Assembly: GCA_051294375.1 (NCBI GenBank)
Contig: CM119271.1
Coordinates: 1,482,721-1,546,720 of the forward strand
Length of the DNA stretch: 64,000 nucleotides
Direction: 5' to 3'
Origin: Paraspadella gotoi
Lineage: Eukaryota > Chaetognatha
The notes below the pieces were generated by a model. The model did no database searches and was not told the DNA's origin. It worked only from the letters and a program-made list of their open reading frames with translations. Each line of letters begins with the position of its first letter. Within the stretch, counting starts at the first letter, position 1. Of this stretch, positions 1-11,227 are shown piece after piece. Made by a program: the position numbers and the translations under genes.

Positions 1-124
1 GTCCCTTTTTGTTTTTCGCTCTCCGTTCATCATTGCTTTCGTTTTGGCTATCAGAAAAAAAACACAAAAAAAAAACAATCCGCGTATTAACAAAACAGAG
101 ATAAGAAACCGAGAGAGAGAAACG

Positions 125-1708
125 ATGGCGTCGAGTCGCAGCAGCCGCGATCGAACCAAGGCTTCGGAGAAGAAGGCCGAGGACAAGGACAAGAAGAAGA
201 AGAGAACAAAGAGCGGCTCCACCAGTGGCTCCTCTTCTTCCAGCGCCTCGTCGAAAGGCTCCAGATCCTCCTCGTCCAGCTCCTCGAGTTCATCTGGTAC
301 GGGAGGAAAAAGAATCCGCGAGGAGGGGGGGGGGGAGGTGGCTGCCTTTTTTTTCCTCCACTGGTTTACGTTGTTGTTGTTGTTAACAACTTCGCTTCGA
401 TAAAGTTTCCTTTTCAACGTCGAGATCTTTCGTAGTCGAGCCGAGCATAACAAATTGGCTCCATCAATAATTCAATATAAAAAACTATTCATTCACAAAA
501 TTCATAATTAAACTTGACTCCTGACTTGGGACTTTGGTGGGTTAAGGCCTCCATCCCTCTTAGTCTTACGAGATAATAACATTGCGGGACTCTGTATTAA
601 ATGCCAGAATACAATGGCGTGACTGATCCGAATTTTTAGTAAAACCAATACGAAAATCCATTCTTATTTATGTTTATCCTTCCTAATTGTCCATTTCCCC
701 CCCCCCAAGATTCCTCTTCGTCTCGCTCCCGCTCTTCCTCCTCCTCCTCGCGGTCGGCGGGACGCGGAGCCCGCGGCGGCGGCGCCGGCGCCAAGCCCAA
801 AAAGTCCGATGGCGCCGCGGCGCCCGCCGGCGACGTCAAGTCCTCGGAAAAGTCGGCCAAGGCTGACAAGGCCTCTCGGTCTCCTTCGCCGCGTCGGCGC
901 AAGCGAAGCCCGACGCCTCCGCCACGGCCGACCAAGATCCACGTGGGCCGCCTCACGCGCAACGTCAACGAGGAGCACATCAAGGAGATCTTCTCCGCCT
1001 ACGGAATCATCAAGAACATCGACATGCCCAAGGACGCCGTCCATCGGCATCTCTACAAAGGGTGGGTTTATTTATGACTTTAGGCTTTGTAGAGTACCTG
1101 GAATTGACAACTGATCTCATTTTTAACTTGGCATCCCATAATTATTACCCTCAACCAAGACTCGTCTTTACCTGAAGTGCAAACGTGTTTATTATTTTAT
1201 ATGTATAATGTAGTATTTTTCAGATTGTAAATTGTTAATTCCCTATGAGGTCATATTAATGTCTATTGTCTTCTTTCCTTCCGCAGGTTTGCCTATTTGG
1301 AGTTTGAGACGGCGGACGAGGCGGATAAGGCGATGAAGCACATGGACGGCGGGCAGATCGACGGACAAGAGATCAGCTGCGCCCCGATCCTAGCGCAATT
1401 GCCCAAAAAGTCCAGAGTTATGTCGGGTAAGTTTATAAATTACAAATTATTCAGGATAGTTTATTTGCTTTAAGGTCATTGTCGTTCACCTCTTTCCAAC
1501 AGGCCGTTCTCCACCCCGTCGAAGCGGCGCCGCGGGCCGCTACGGCCGATCCCCTCCTCGATACGGCGGACGTCGTCGGTCGCCGCCGCGGGGTCGGGCG
1601 CGCTCCCCGCCAGCTGCCCGTCGTGCCCGTTCAAGATCACGTTCTGGCGACCGGAAGGACAGGCGGCGCCGAGGACGCAGCCGATCCTCTTCCTCCTCTT
1701 CGCGTTAA
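125..1708 (+). CDS. RNPS1: RNPS1-like SR-related splicing factor (4 exons)
   Basis: Exons 125-296, 710-1061, 1287-1426 and 1503-1708 join in phase to 289 codons plus TAA. All introns are GT-AG. The N-terminal third is Lys/Glu then Ser-rich. An RRM spans about residues 132-211 (KIHVGRLTRNV; a DMP and HMDGGQIDGQEI signature). An RS/RG-rich tail ends SRSSSSSSR. Order and motifs match animal RNPS1, which in known species binds RNA, joins the exon-junction-associated ASAP/PSAP complexes and activates splicing in the nucleus. The length is close to the vertebrate protein (about 305 aa), with a shorter N-terminus. The start at 125 is the first ATG that opens into the conserved Ser-rich region; an upstream in-frame ATG-less stretch looks like 5' UTR. 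AATAAA follows 248 bases after the stop. Confidence 0.94.
535..605 (-). repeat. Interspersed repeat: 3' domain of a tRNA-derived SINE
   Basis: Lies in RNPS1 intron 1. On the minus strand it reads a TTATCTCGTAAG...GAGGCCTTAACCCACC...AAAGTC pattern shared with 32805-32900 (minus), 59580-59710 (plus) and 62480-62610 (plus). Only the copy near 62395 still has a tRNA-like head. Confidence 0.6.
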
Positions 1709-1955
1709 TCGAACGAATCCAAACTTTTTGTATTTTCGTCCCCGATTTTTTGCGATCGGCTCGATCCGCGATACAAATGGCCGGGATGGAATTTTGATGG
1801 ATCCAATCTTGACAAAACGAGATCCGCGCTCTACGTTCATTTCGAGCGCGAGATCTCTTTAGTCGAACGGCTTTTGTAGGACGGAATATTGTAGTTTTAT
1901 CGTCGTCTATGAATTTCTCTGGCGACGCTCATTCGTCTTTATTTCACGTTAGTGT

Positions 1956-1961
1956 AATAAA
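1956..1961 (+). terminator. Polyadenylation signal AATAAA for RNPS1
   Basis: Canonical hexamer 248 bases after the RNPS1 stop. The stretch 1709-2278 otherwise shows no gene, only AT-rich 3' UTR or spacer. Confidence 0.65.
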
Positions 1962-2278
1962 AAGCGGAAAACTAACCTTTACTTAGTGTTTTGTAATTGT
2001 AATTCGTCAGTTAAATTTGATTAGGCAATTTGAATTTTAAATAAAGATAAATTTCCCTACATATTCAAACTCAAGTTTTGTCAGAATGTTTTCGAAAAAA
2101 ACGTAATTACATAACGTTGGTTTTTCGTTTAAAGAATTTTCATAGTTCATTTCCATGTTTCATTATTTTTCTTTTGTTTGATTCAGATCCTAAATTAGGA
2201 AAAAACTATTTTTTTATAACTTTATTTCGAAAGTTACTGTATATTTTGTCGACGTGGGAGAGAAAATCATCCGTCATC

Positions 2279-5200
2279 ATGACCGTCGAGTTAAATCTCA
2301 GGTGAGGACGGGATTAATAATGTTCTTACCAAGTTTGTTTTAAGATTCATTCAAAAGCAAGAAAACTTGCAAATGATTAATAATTTTATTTAAATTACCA
2401 TCTATTTAATTCCTCACTAGTTTTTCAATACTTTAAGGTATTTATCACGTACTAAATACAAATAGTATTGATTAAAATACAAATAGTATTGATTAAAACA
2501 GCGACGAGCCCGAACTGTCCCCATCCTGCGTGGGTCGGCGCTGGTTCCTCCGTCGTCGCCCCGGTCCTTCCCGCTCCAACGTCCGCGTCGCCCGCACCCT
2601 CGCTCTTTCTCCGCTCCTCTTCGCTCCACTTCCCCTACACGAATCCGCGCTCCTTCTCTTGACCGACGTCGAGATGGCGGCGCCGGCGCCGCACGTCCCG
2701 GCGCCGCTCACCGGGAAGCAGCGCCACCTCATCTTCCTCGTCGACTCGGTGTTCAAGGCGGTGGAGGCTTCGCTGGGAAGCGTGGACGACGCCGCCTTGG
2801 ACACTTCCGACGCCATCGAATTCCTCCGCCGTTTCCGCCTTCCGCGCGGCGTCGACGTGACCCTCGATTCCATCGACGCCGTCCTCGACGAGACTCTCCT
2901 CTCGCGAATTCTCCGCGACAAGTTCCGCTCCGAGACTCACGACTTGCTCGAGCGCTGGGACGTCTCCGCCACCGACGTCGACATCGTAGTTTATCACGCA
3001 CTCTCCACGCTGGCCGAGACGTGTCTCAATCCCGCGGCGACGCGATTATTCGTCGACGACGCCGCCGCTCCCTTCGCCGTCGCCGCCCGCCAACTCCGCG
3101 ATGCTGGGAATCGCGCCTTGCTCGGCTGCGAAGAGGACAACGACGACGACGACAACGCTCGCCGGCCATCATGGTCCTTAGACGACGACCACGAAGACGA
3201 TCCGTCTTTATCCTCTCCTTCTTCTTCCTCCCGGGTGGACCGCGCCGTCGCCCTTTACACGGCCGGCGTGGTCTCTTCCCCATTCGATCCTCGCCTCTAT
3301 CGCAACCGCGCACAGTGCTTCTTCGACTCGGCCCGATACGATCTCGCCCTCCCCGACGCTCTCCGCTCCCACGCCCTCTTGCCCGAGTTCAAGAGCGCCG
3401 GTTATTTGCTGGGGGAGACGCTTTATCGGCTTGGGGAAGTGGACGCCGCGAAGACGGTTAAGATTTTGAAAATTTTGAATAAAAACTAGTGGTTTTAAAT
3501 TAATTTGATTCATTACTTTAAATAAAAAAAACTAAGAGTAATTAAGCATTTTCATTTCTTCGCCCTCCTCAGGTGAACCGCCGCGCGGCGCGACCCTCCC
3601 ACCGCCTCGTCGACGACGAGGTCAACGGCATCGAGGATCTCGAGTCGCAGTTCGATCGATGGATCGAATCTGAGCGACGCGCCAAGGACTCGCTCGAGTC
3701 GCACCTCGAGGCGGCCACCCTCGCCCTCATCTCCCGCCGCGACCCGCTCGCCGCCGTCAACGCCTTCGCCGAGCGGACGACGTCGTCGACGAGGCCGGAT
3801 GCGCCGCTCTCGGGGTCTTAGCCATCGACTGGGCCGTCATCGCCTATTGCCGATGCTTGGCCTACGTCGAGTCTGCTATTCCTTATTACATCGAGTGCGC
3901 CGTGAGTTATGGGAGTTGTTTTTTTTTGGTTTTGAAGGGGAGAGGGGGGCACAATGTTATATTTTGAAAAAGGGCCTCCAGGTTGACGCCCTGCTCCTTC
4001 CTTCCGTGCCGTCCTATCTTGTATACAATGATCTATATTTTGAAATAAGGGCCTCCAGGTTAACGCCCTGCTCCTTCGTCCGCCGTATCTCGTACACATG
4101 TTATATTTTGGGAAAAAAGGGCCTCCAGGTTAACGCCTGCTCCTTCCTCGTCCGCCTATCTCGTTACACATGTTATATTTTGAAAAAGGGCCTCCAGGTT
4201 AACGCCCTGCTCCTCCTCCGTCCGCCTATCTCTCTCTCCTGTTTTCATCGTTTGCGCAATGGTTATGGATCATGCCAACATCCCACCCACTCCGATTTGG
4301 TTTATCACCAATTTACAATTCAATATACTCTAGAAAATTATTTTAAATCTTTTACTTTTTAGTTTGAATTTAATAATGACATCAATCCTTATAAAATTAT
4401 GAATATTTATATCATTCAGACATAAACTTTTGTATTGATTTCTAAGGCATAATTTTTGTTTCGCTATTAAATCTTTTAAACAAATATTTTTTTAAGAAAT
4501 AGATTATTATAAGCTACAATATGCAAATAAGACTCACTTCTTATGCTTGTCCACTGGATGGACTCACTGGCCTTAGCAAATTTTATAAAGTTTTTTACAG
4601 AATTTAGCACTTCTAGTACAATTAGGTCCCCTCATATGCTACTAATTTTTTTCTATCTTTTGTTTTTGAAAATCGATCAATAAGTGCTTGCAACTCTTTC
4701 AAATTGCAAACAAACTACGTTCTTTCTTTCAATGTTAAAAATTGATGTATATCTTAAAAATATCAGTCGGCTTAATCAATGATTTATACCTGCGTCAATT
4801 TAAAAGAGCGTGGAAACAAAGTACTTCCACTTTATACATACTTTATTCTTTAAAATATCCAAATAAAATACTTTTCCTAATTATTGATACGTTAAAATAC
4901 ACCCGAATTTCCGTCATTTTGTAAAGGTACATTTTGTATATATTTTCCCTTTATACTAACTGTTGAACAATAATGTAAACATAACGATATAAAAACAGAC
5001 TAACCATCCCAGCTGAAGTAACCCTGGGCTTTCTGATTGGCGTAAGTAGAGTATTAGTTTTTGAATTTTGTTCCAGGAGCTATAGAATATGTTTAAATCT
5101 GAAAAAAATTTGGAAACACAAATATAGTTTATATATGTACTTTTCTTTCTTGTGTGGCTTACAATTTGAATGTTTACTATATCTATCATTATTCTAACAA

Positions 5201-8200
5201 TAACACTAAGCTTTAATTTGAGACCTCTCCCAACTTAATTACGGATATTTTCATTATACTTGGAATTATAACGTGAAAAATTAAATTTTTTTTACAAAAA
5301 AAAATATTAATCATTAGTAGTACCTCTTCAAATAGAAATATTTTTTAAAAAATAATCATAAGATACAAAAATACAGGTTCTACTTATAAGGCTTTAAAAC
5401 AAAATGTTTCAAATAACAAAAGATAATATAAAACTTCTAATATGAAAAATAAATAAAAGCCAGATTATTAACTTTAGTTTTATTATAAAAAATAGATGAT
5501 GTTTAATTATAAAGCTTAATGCTCTAAAATAAAAATATACAGGTGATATATTATGTCGGAGTGGCTTTAATTCAATCTCATATCCACGCTTAATAAATTA
5601 TGTTATAATGATTTGTTATTATCCACTTATGAAAAAAAAATTCTACAATATATACTTAAATTATCAGAAGCTCACTCATTATTATTTGAATATATATTGT
5701 CTAATAAAAGAATGTGTCTTCAAAATATATAACAATGTATAATGCATTAACTTTTAATGACTTGAAGTAAATATATTATTACATATGTGTTTAAAAATAT
5801 ATTTTTAAATTTTTTAAAATAATTTTATAATAATTCATTATTAATTTAAAATAAATTTTATTTTATAGCCTAACAAGTAGAACTTGCATTATCTATTATA
5901 TATAGAACATATTTGTCTATCTTAATTTTACTTATAATTCAATAAAGAAAAATTGTTGAAAGTAGGAAGTTTCAAATTAAACCTATTATGCTTTGTAGAT
6001 AATGTTACGACATTATATAAAGTTATTCTATAGAACATTCAATATTTGTAAGCATAATTCACTATCACTACTAAAAATTATTGTTTATACAACAACAACT
6101 TTAATTTAGTTTTACTCAAAAATCCCTGCTCTGTTCGCATTTTGCTGACCCCTACTACATTAAGTCGCTAAAAAGAAAAAGAGTATTGATTATGAAAAAC
6201 CAACCTACCTACTCAACATAAAGCTATGAAATAAAAGTACATGTGCAATAATCATTTCTTTTCATTGTTTTTAATATTAAAAAAGCGAAAATTATTTTGA
6301 AATTGTTTATAAAGCCAATTTATTTTTAGTTTAACGCACAGGTATAGTATGGATCATGTTTCAGGGGCTAGTTGACTTCAAGCCTTCATCAACATTTAAC
6401 ATGTCCGTCTTTTAAATAAAAATAAATTGTTGTAACAATTTCAAAAACACTTTGCTTTCTCGAAAATAAATAAAAAAAGGAAAAAAGTAAAAAACGGACT
6501 GATTTAATAGATCCACAATTAAAAAACGCAATTCTAGTAGTTAATGAAGCTAGTAAATAAAAGAATAAGCTACTAAAAACGTTCTAAGTTCATATTCAAA
6601 TCAAAACTGTTAAAAATTTATTGAAGTGAGGTTGCTCAGTTATTTCATTCTTACATCAAATTAAAAAAATGATTGAAAATTAAATTTTTGTTATTTCTGG
6701 TAGAGAATTCTCATTACATTTAATTAATTCTTTTTATCTAAAAGCCTTTGCAGAGTTTTGATTTAATTATATTATTTTTTGCAAGATCTTGCTGTTAAAA
6801 TCTGATACGTCATATAAAAAGTAAGAAATTATCTATAATTTTTGAAACAGGTTATTATTCTGGATATCTACTTAAATTACATATTTGTAAGGTAGTTTTT
6901 AAAAAGTGCTCACTATGGCTGTTTTCCATATAAATTTTTTGGTTGAAAGCTGAGATTAAACAGGTTCTAAAAATGTTACCGGTTTATTCCGCATTCGTCC
7001 AATCTCAAATTATTAGACCCAAAATAATTTTAAAAAATCTGTTAAACCTGTAGCTTTTAGTCAAACTACTACTTTATAGGATGGGGAATGAAGATAAAGT
7101 GGGTAAATATTCTAAAATTAAAGATCAGAAAAAGATTTAACATTTTTTAATGATATATTTTTTTTAAAAATAATTTTTTTCATTAATAATAACAAATATT
7201 ATTGCTATTAAAAGCTGCATAGATAATAAAGCACTTAACTACTATGAGATTAAGTTTTAATTAAACATTATGGTGGACTGAAATTCACCATCCGTTCATC
7301 AGCGGCCATTGGTGCCGGAGGCAAGTCATTCGCCTCCCAACCCAAAGGTCCGGGTTCTAGCCCGGGTCGCCTGCAGTTGGGAGGGACGGGGCGCTTGACC
7401 CGCCTGTAACATGGTGTTACAGCCTGATCCGAGCTCAGGGACTGCTTATGTTGAACGGTTCTATCACTAACTCATAACAATTATCACTGTCTCTTCAACA
7501 TCATATATTTTTTATAATAAAATAAAGTTAATAATCTGTTTTATTTATTTTTAATTAGAATTTTATATTATTTTTTATTTTAAACATTTGTTTAAAGCCT
7601 TATAAGTAGAACTGTATTTTTGTATCTTTATTTTTTAAAAAATATTCTATTTGAAGTACTAATTGATTAATCTTTTTTTTAAAAAAAATTTAATTTTTAC
7701 GTATAATTCAATAATGAAAAATCGTAAAAAGTTGGGAGAGGTCTCAAATTAAAGCTTATGTTTTGTAGATAATGATAGATGTATAAAACATTCAAATTGT
7801 AAGCACACAGAAAAAAATAATATATAAATATTTTTTCAAATTTTTTTCAAGATTTAACAATTCATAGCTCCTGAACAAAATTAAAAAACTAATACCTACT
7901 TACGCCAATAGAAAGCCCAAGGTTTACTCTAGAGGATTTAGTCTGTTTTATACCTATTTACATTATTTCAAAGTTATAAAGGGAAAATAAAAAAATGTGA
8001 CTTAAAAATGCTGAGAATTCGGTTTTTTAAACATCAATAATTGGAAAAAGTATTTTTTGGATTTTTAAAATAAAGTATGTAAAATGAAGTATTTTTCCGC
8101 TCTTTAAATTGACGCAGGTTAAATTTGATTCCGACTGATATTTTTTAAGATATCTATCATTTTTTAATGAAAAAAACGTTTTTTTGCAAATTTTGAAGAG

Positions 8201-8899
8201 TTGCAAGCACTTATTGATCGATTTTTCAAAAACAAAGATAGAAAAAATTAGTAGCATATAGGGACTAATTTGTACTATAGTGCTAAATTCTGTAAAAACT
8301 TTATAAAATTTGCTAAGGCCTATGGATCACTGATTGTCCATTTCTCTTATTTCCACATTCGTCAGGTTAACTCTCAGAATTATTAAATATTGTAAAATAT
8401 AAGAGTCGGACAAAAAATCTTAAAAGAATGGATCGAGCCTCCCTTCAATAATAACCAAATATTGATGCGATGATAACCAAAGGATTGATGCGATGATAAC
8501 CAAATGATTGATGCGATGATAACCAAATATTGATGCGATGATAACCAATAATTGATGCGATGATAACCAAATGATCGATGTGATGATAACCAAATGATTG
8601 ATGTGATAATAACCAATATGGTTGATGCGATTGATAGTCATTCATTGATGTGATTATAATCCATTCATCATAAATAAAACAAACAATGCGTGTATGAGTG
8701 AAAGAGAGAGAGAGAAGAGAGAGAAAGAAAGAGAAAAGAAAGAAAGAGAGAGAGAAAGAAAGAGAATAAATCCAAGAAAATCTCGGATGTAAATTTGGGA
8801 TTTTGCATTGAGAAAGCGTGGAATAATTGGCGATAATAAAAGTTTTAAAAGGAAAAAAATAATCAAATTTTTCAAAAACGATCACGCAAGAGATCGTAC

Positions 8900-8932
<33 letters not shown>

Positions 8933-11227
8933 CAGAAAGAGAAAGAGAGAGAGAGACAGAGAGAGAGAGAAGAAAGAGAGAAACAATCAGACACAAACGT
9001 TGTCATGGTGGATGATAAGACAGACAACGATGACGACGAAGACTATTAAAACGATGACATTGAAGACAATGTGGAAGAAGAGAAAAAGAGAAAAGAAAAG
9101 GACAATGACAGAAACGATGCGGACTTTAAGACGACAAATATCGCAAACTTATAAAACAGAACTGTAATTCAAATGTGTTGCGCGCAGTGACTACCTTATC
9201 GCGTGTATTCTCGTGACATGACATTGACGTGACATGACCTTACGTGACATGACATAACTGAGTCGGTGCAGGCAGGCCAGATTCCGCCTGTTTATATTTT
9301 TTAATTCGGATATCTGATGGGTTTACTGGTTGGGCTTGTTACTCCATTTAAAACAGTAAAACGCAAAAATTCGCTTCAACCCTACATCAATGTAATCTCG
9401 GGCAAGCTGTTAAACCTAAATTTCTTTCCCTTTTATAAGAAACTGCCATAACACAAACTCATCAAAGTAAAAGTTGGAAAAAATTGAAAACCCTCGTTCT
9501 TTGCTTTGTTATTTTTTGAGCGTTGTAGGAGTAGTTCATTGGCAAGCTTTGTTTCTCCCTTAAAACACTCAAAAATCGCTAAAATCCCGCATTAACCTTG
9601 TAATTGTAGGACCTATGATGTCTGGACCTGTTATAACACCTGACATGTAGATCCTGTATACTAGTTTACCGACGATAAACCTGTAGAGTACTATAAGTCG
9701 AATAGTGATAAGACCGAATGGATTGTTCGTAACAGAAGAACTAAATATGAAAGAACACTGATGTCTGTCTAATGATACTGTTCTGGTAAAATATGAAATT
9801 AGTTCCTAGTTCTTTCTTTGTTATTTTCGATGATTGACTTATCAACTGGTGAGGTATATTTCTTTCTTAAAACTCAAAACCGCTAAAATCCGCTACAGAC
9901 CGTATATAGCCAAAACCTAATACTAACTAATAAAAGTGTTGTCAATTTTTAAATATGATAAACCTGAGTAAACGAGTAACTGCAAAAAAAATTCAATTTC
10001 AGGAAACGTAGTTAATTTCTTATATATTTTGAATCCATTTCATAATTTAGTACCTCATTGGCAAAATCAATTTCTCTCTTAATTTATGAATCGCTATTAA
10101 TCGCATTAACTGAGGATCAAGGAAACCTTTCTTGACCTAATGAAACCCATAGATATTTGTCAGATGTGATAAACCTGGGTAAACGAGTGACCTATAGTAA
10201 AAAAATTGTTTTTGTAATTTTTTTAAAGGAAAAATATGTGGACTAATATAAGTAAAAAATATATTACTATGTAGAAAAAAAGATACGCATTTGGATTTTG
10301 GATATGATAAAGGTGAGACGTCTAGCTTTCTAACGCGGTATCATGTTATTACAATTGACAATGATATGAGAAAATGACAGTAGAATTAAAGAAAAAAGTT
10401 TTTATTTTAGAGAAGTAAAAGAGAGGTCGAAAGATAAGAAAGAAAAGTTACGAATTTTTCGGAAATTTTTTGGTCAAAATCCCGCAAGATCATTTACTAG
10501 TCATTAAAACTATCGAAATCGAATTCGGTGACATGACCATTTTCGCTCCCTTCTGAAATTTTTATTTTTTTCTGGAGGCATGTATCAGCGTGGGGGGGAG
10601 AAGAGAAAGGAGCAAGGGCGTCAACCTGGATGTGCTTTTACAAAATTTTCCACTGATTTACAAGAAGGACATGAAAATAATAATTTGCGAAAAGTTTTAT
10701 TAATTCATTTTTAGACATTGTGGTATAATCCTTTCTTTTCGTTGTGTAATAATTATTAGAAAAGTTTGAAATGAATTTTCAACAACGATTTTATTTTTAA
10801 TAAAAAACGGACATAATGCTGATGAAGGCTTGTAGTTAAGCCGAAACATGTCCGTTTTTTATTAAAAATAAAATCGTTGTTGAAAATTCATTTCAAACTT
10901 TTCTAATAATTCATTTTTGAAATATTCTGTCGACAGGTGGAGACGATGAAAGAGACGCTCGACGATCCCTCCATTAAATTTCCCCTGGGCTTTTTGGCTC
11001 TGGCCAAGGCCCACCGGAAGGCGGGCCGATTTCGAGAGGCGGCCGAGTCGGCCGGTCGCGGGGCTGACATGCTCAGCCGGGGCGTGAGAATGACCGGAGG
11101 ATGTCACTATTGGCCGGGGTCGCAGATCCTCATCGAAGAGTCTCGTCCGGACACTCTAACGCGGGAGTTGAGGGAGATGAAGGCCGAGTGCGAGAGGCTC
11201 GCCGATTGGAGAGATTTCTCTAGATAG
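2279..11227 (+). CDS. TTC3-like TPR protein, short paralogue, one apparent frameshift
   Basis: Exons 2279-2301, 2502-3456, 3573-3901 and 10937-11227; phases agree at every junction. The product resembles the TPR-bearing N-terminal part of TTC3 and of its neighbour at 12854. It has TPR-like helices (DRAVALYTAGV...LYRNRAQCFFDSARYDLAL...GYLLGETLYRLGEVDAA) and ends in the block RGVRMTGGCHYWPGSQILIEE, which pairs with RGVKITGGVSYWPGTEIVIEE next door. It stops there (TAG at 11225), without the Cys-rich, coiled-coil or RING parts, so it cannot be an E3 ligase on its own. Near 3774-3790 in exon 3 the reading frame shifts by one base: NAFAE in one frame continues as DDVVDEAGCAAL in another. This is either a sequence error or a disabling mutation. 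Intron 3 is 7.0 kb of repeats. It probably arose by tandem partial duplication. Confidence 0.72.
3955..4232 (+). repeat. Tandem repeat, four units of about 70 bp
   Basis: Each unit carries TTATATTTTG, then GGGCCTCCAGGTT(A/G)ACGCC and CTGCTCC. Starts lie near 3957, 4031, 4099 and 4170. A lone inverted unit (AAGGAGCAAGGGCGTCAACC) lies at 10600-10632 at the far end of the same intron. Confidence 0.8.
6353..6392 (-). ncRNA. Decayed hammerhead-ribozyme-like core
   Basis: Minus strand reads TTGATGAAGGCTTG, a stem-loop, then TGAAACATGATC. Conserved C3 of CTGATGA is T and stem II is disrupted, so it is probably inactive. It is recognisable by comparison with 10819-10852. Confidence 0.5.
7270..7502 (+). 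repeat. tRNA-derived SINE
   Basis: The head has an A-box-like stretch (ATTGGTGCCGGAGGCAAG) and a B box (GGTCCGGGTTCTAGCCC). The tail runs to TTATCACTGTCTCTTCAAC. A full second copy lies inverted at 34328-34558, and a related head at 56400-56565. Confidence 0.75.
8447..8640 (+). repeat. Minisatellite, about 21-bp unit
   Basis: About nine degenerate copies of ATTGATGCGATGATAACCAA; units differ by small indels and C/T changes. Confidence 0.88.
8697..8990. repeat. (GA)n-rich low-complexity tracts with an embedded repeat motif
   Basis: Purine tracts at 8697-8765 and 8897-8990. Between them is AAAAAAATAATCAAATTTTT followed by the imperfect palindrome ACGATCACGCAAGAGATCGT. The same motif recurs at 49274-49325, 49506-49570 and 50282-50345, followed in three of the four copies by a GA tract. 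Confidence 0.75.
9340..10220 (+). repeat. Degenerate tandem repeat, units of about 200-300 bp
   Basis: Three diverged blocks share TTCTTTGTTATTTT, CATTGGCAA...TTTCTCCCTTAA, ATCGCTAAAATCC and GATAAACCTG(A/G)GTAAACGAG. No coding potential seen. Confidence 0.5.
10751..10911. mobile_element. Foldback element: perfect 59-bp inverted repeat with a hammerhead at its tip
   Basis: Bases 10751-10809 and 10853-10911 are exact reverse complements (left arm begins AATTATTAGAAAAGTTTG). The 43-base loop 10810-10852 holds a complete hammerhead core. Arm sequence (TTCAACAACGATTTTATTTT) recurs near the cores at 21326, 22287 and 36563, so it is part of the element. It ends 25 bases before the last exon of the TTC3-like paralogue. 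Confidence 0.85.
10819..10852 (+). ncRNA. Hammerhead ribozyme core, minimal (Penelope-associated) type
   Basis: CTGATGA at 10819-10825, stem II GGCTT/AAGCC with loop GTAGTT, GAAA at 10843-10846, then CATGTC. The very short stem III (AC/GU around AU) and cleavage triplet GUC match minimal hammerheads known from Penelope-like retroelements. Proximal stem I pairs AAUG with CGUU, then the long inverted arms continue it. All core residues look intact. Confidence 0.75.

Larger units (their letters stand above)
4540..8345. mobile_element. Large imperfect inverted-repeat element
   Basis: The segment 4540-5460 is repeated inverted at about 7540-8345. Shared landmarks include CACTTATTGATCGATTTTTC, TTTAAATTGACGCAGG, TTAGTTTTTGAATTTTGTTC with TACGCCAAT, and GACCTCTCCCAACTT. 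The interior is AT-rich with no coding capacity. It holds a decayed hammerhead core (6353-6392) and a tRNA-type SINE (7270-7502). Termini and target duplication were not resolved. Confidence 0.7.

Noticed and set aside
7290-7400. tRNA gene
   Set aside because: A/B boxes are present but no cloverleaf can be drawn, and the unit continues into a repeated SINE tail.
8447-8640. CRISPR-like array
   Set aside because: Direct repeats without unique spacers, in an animal genome; a minisatellite.
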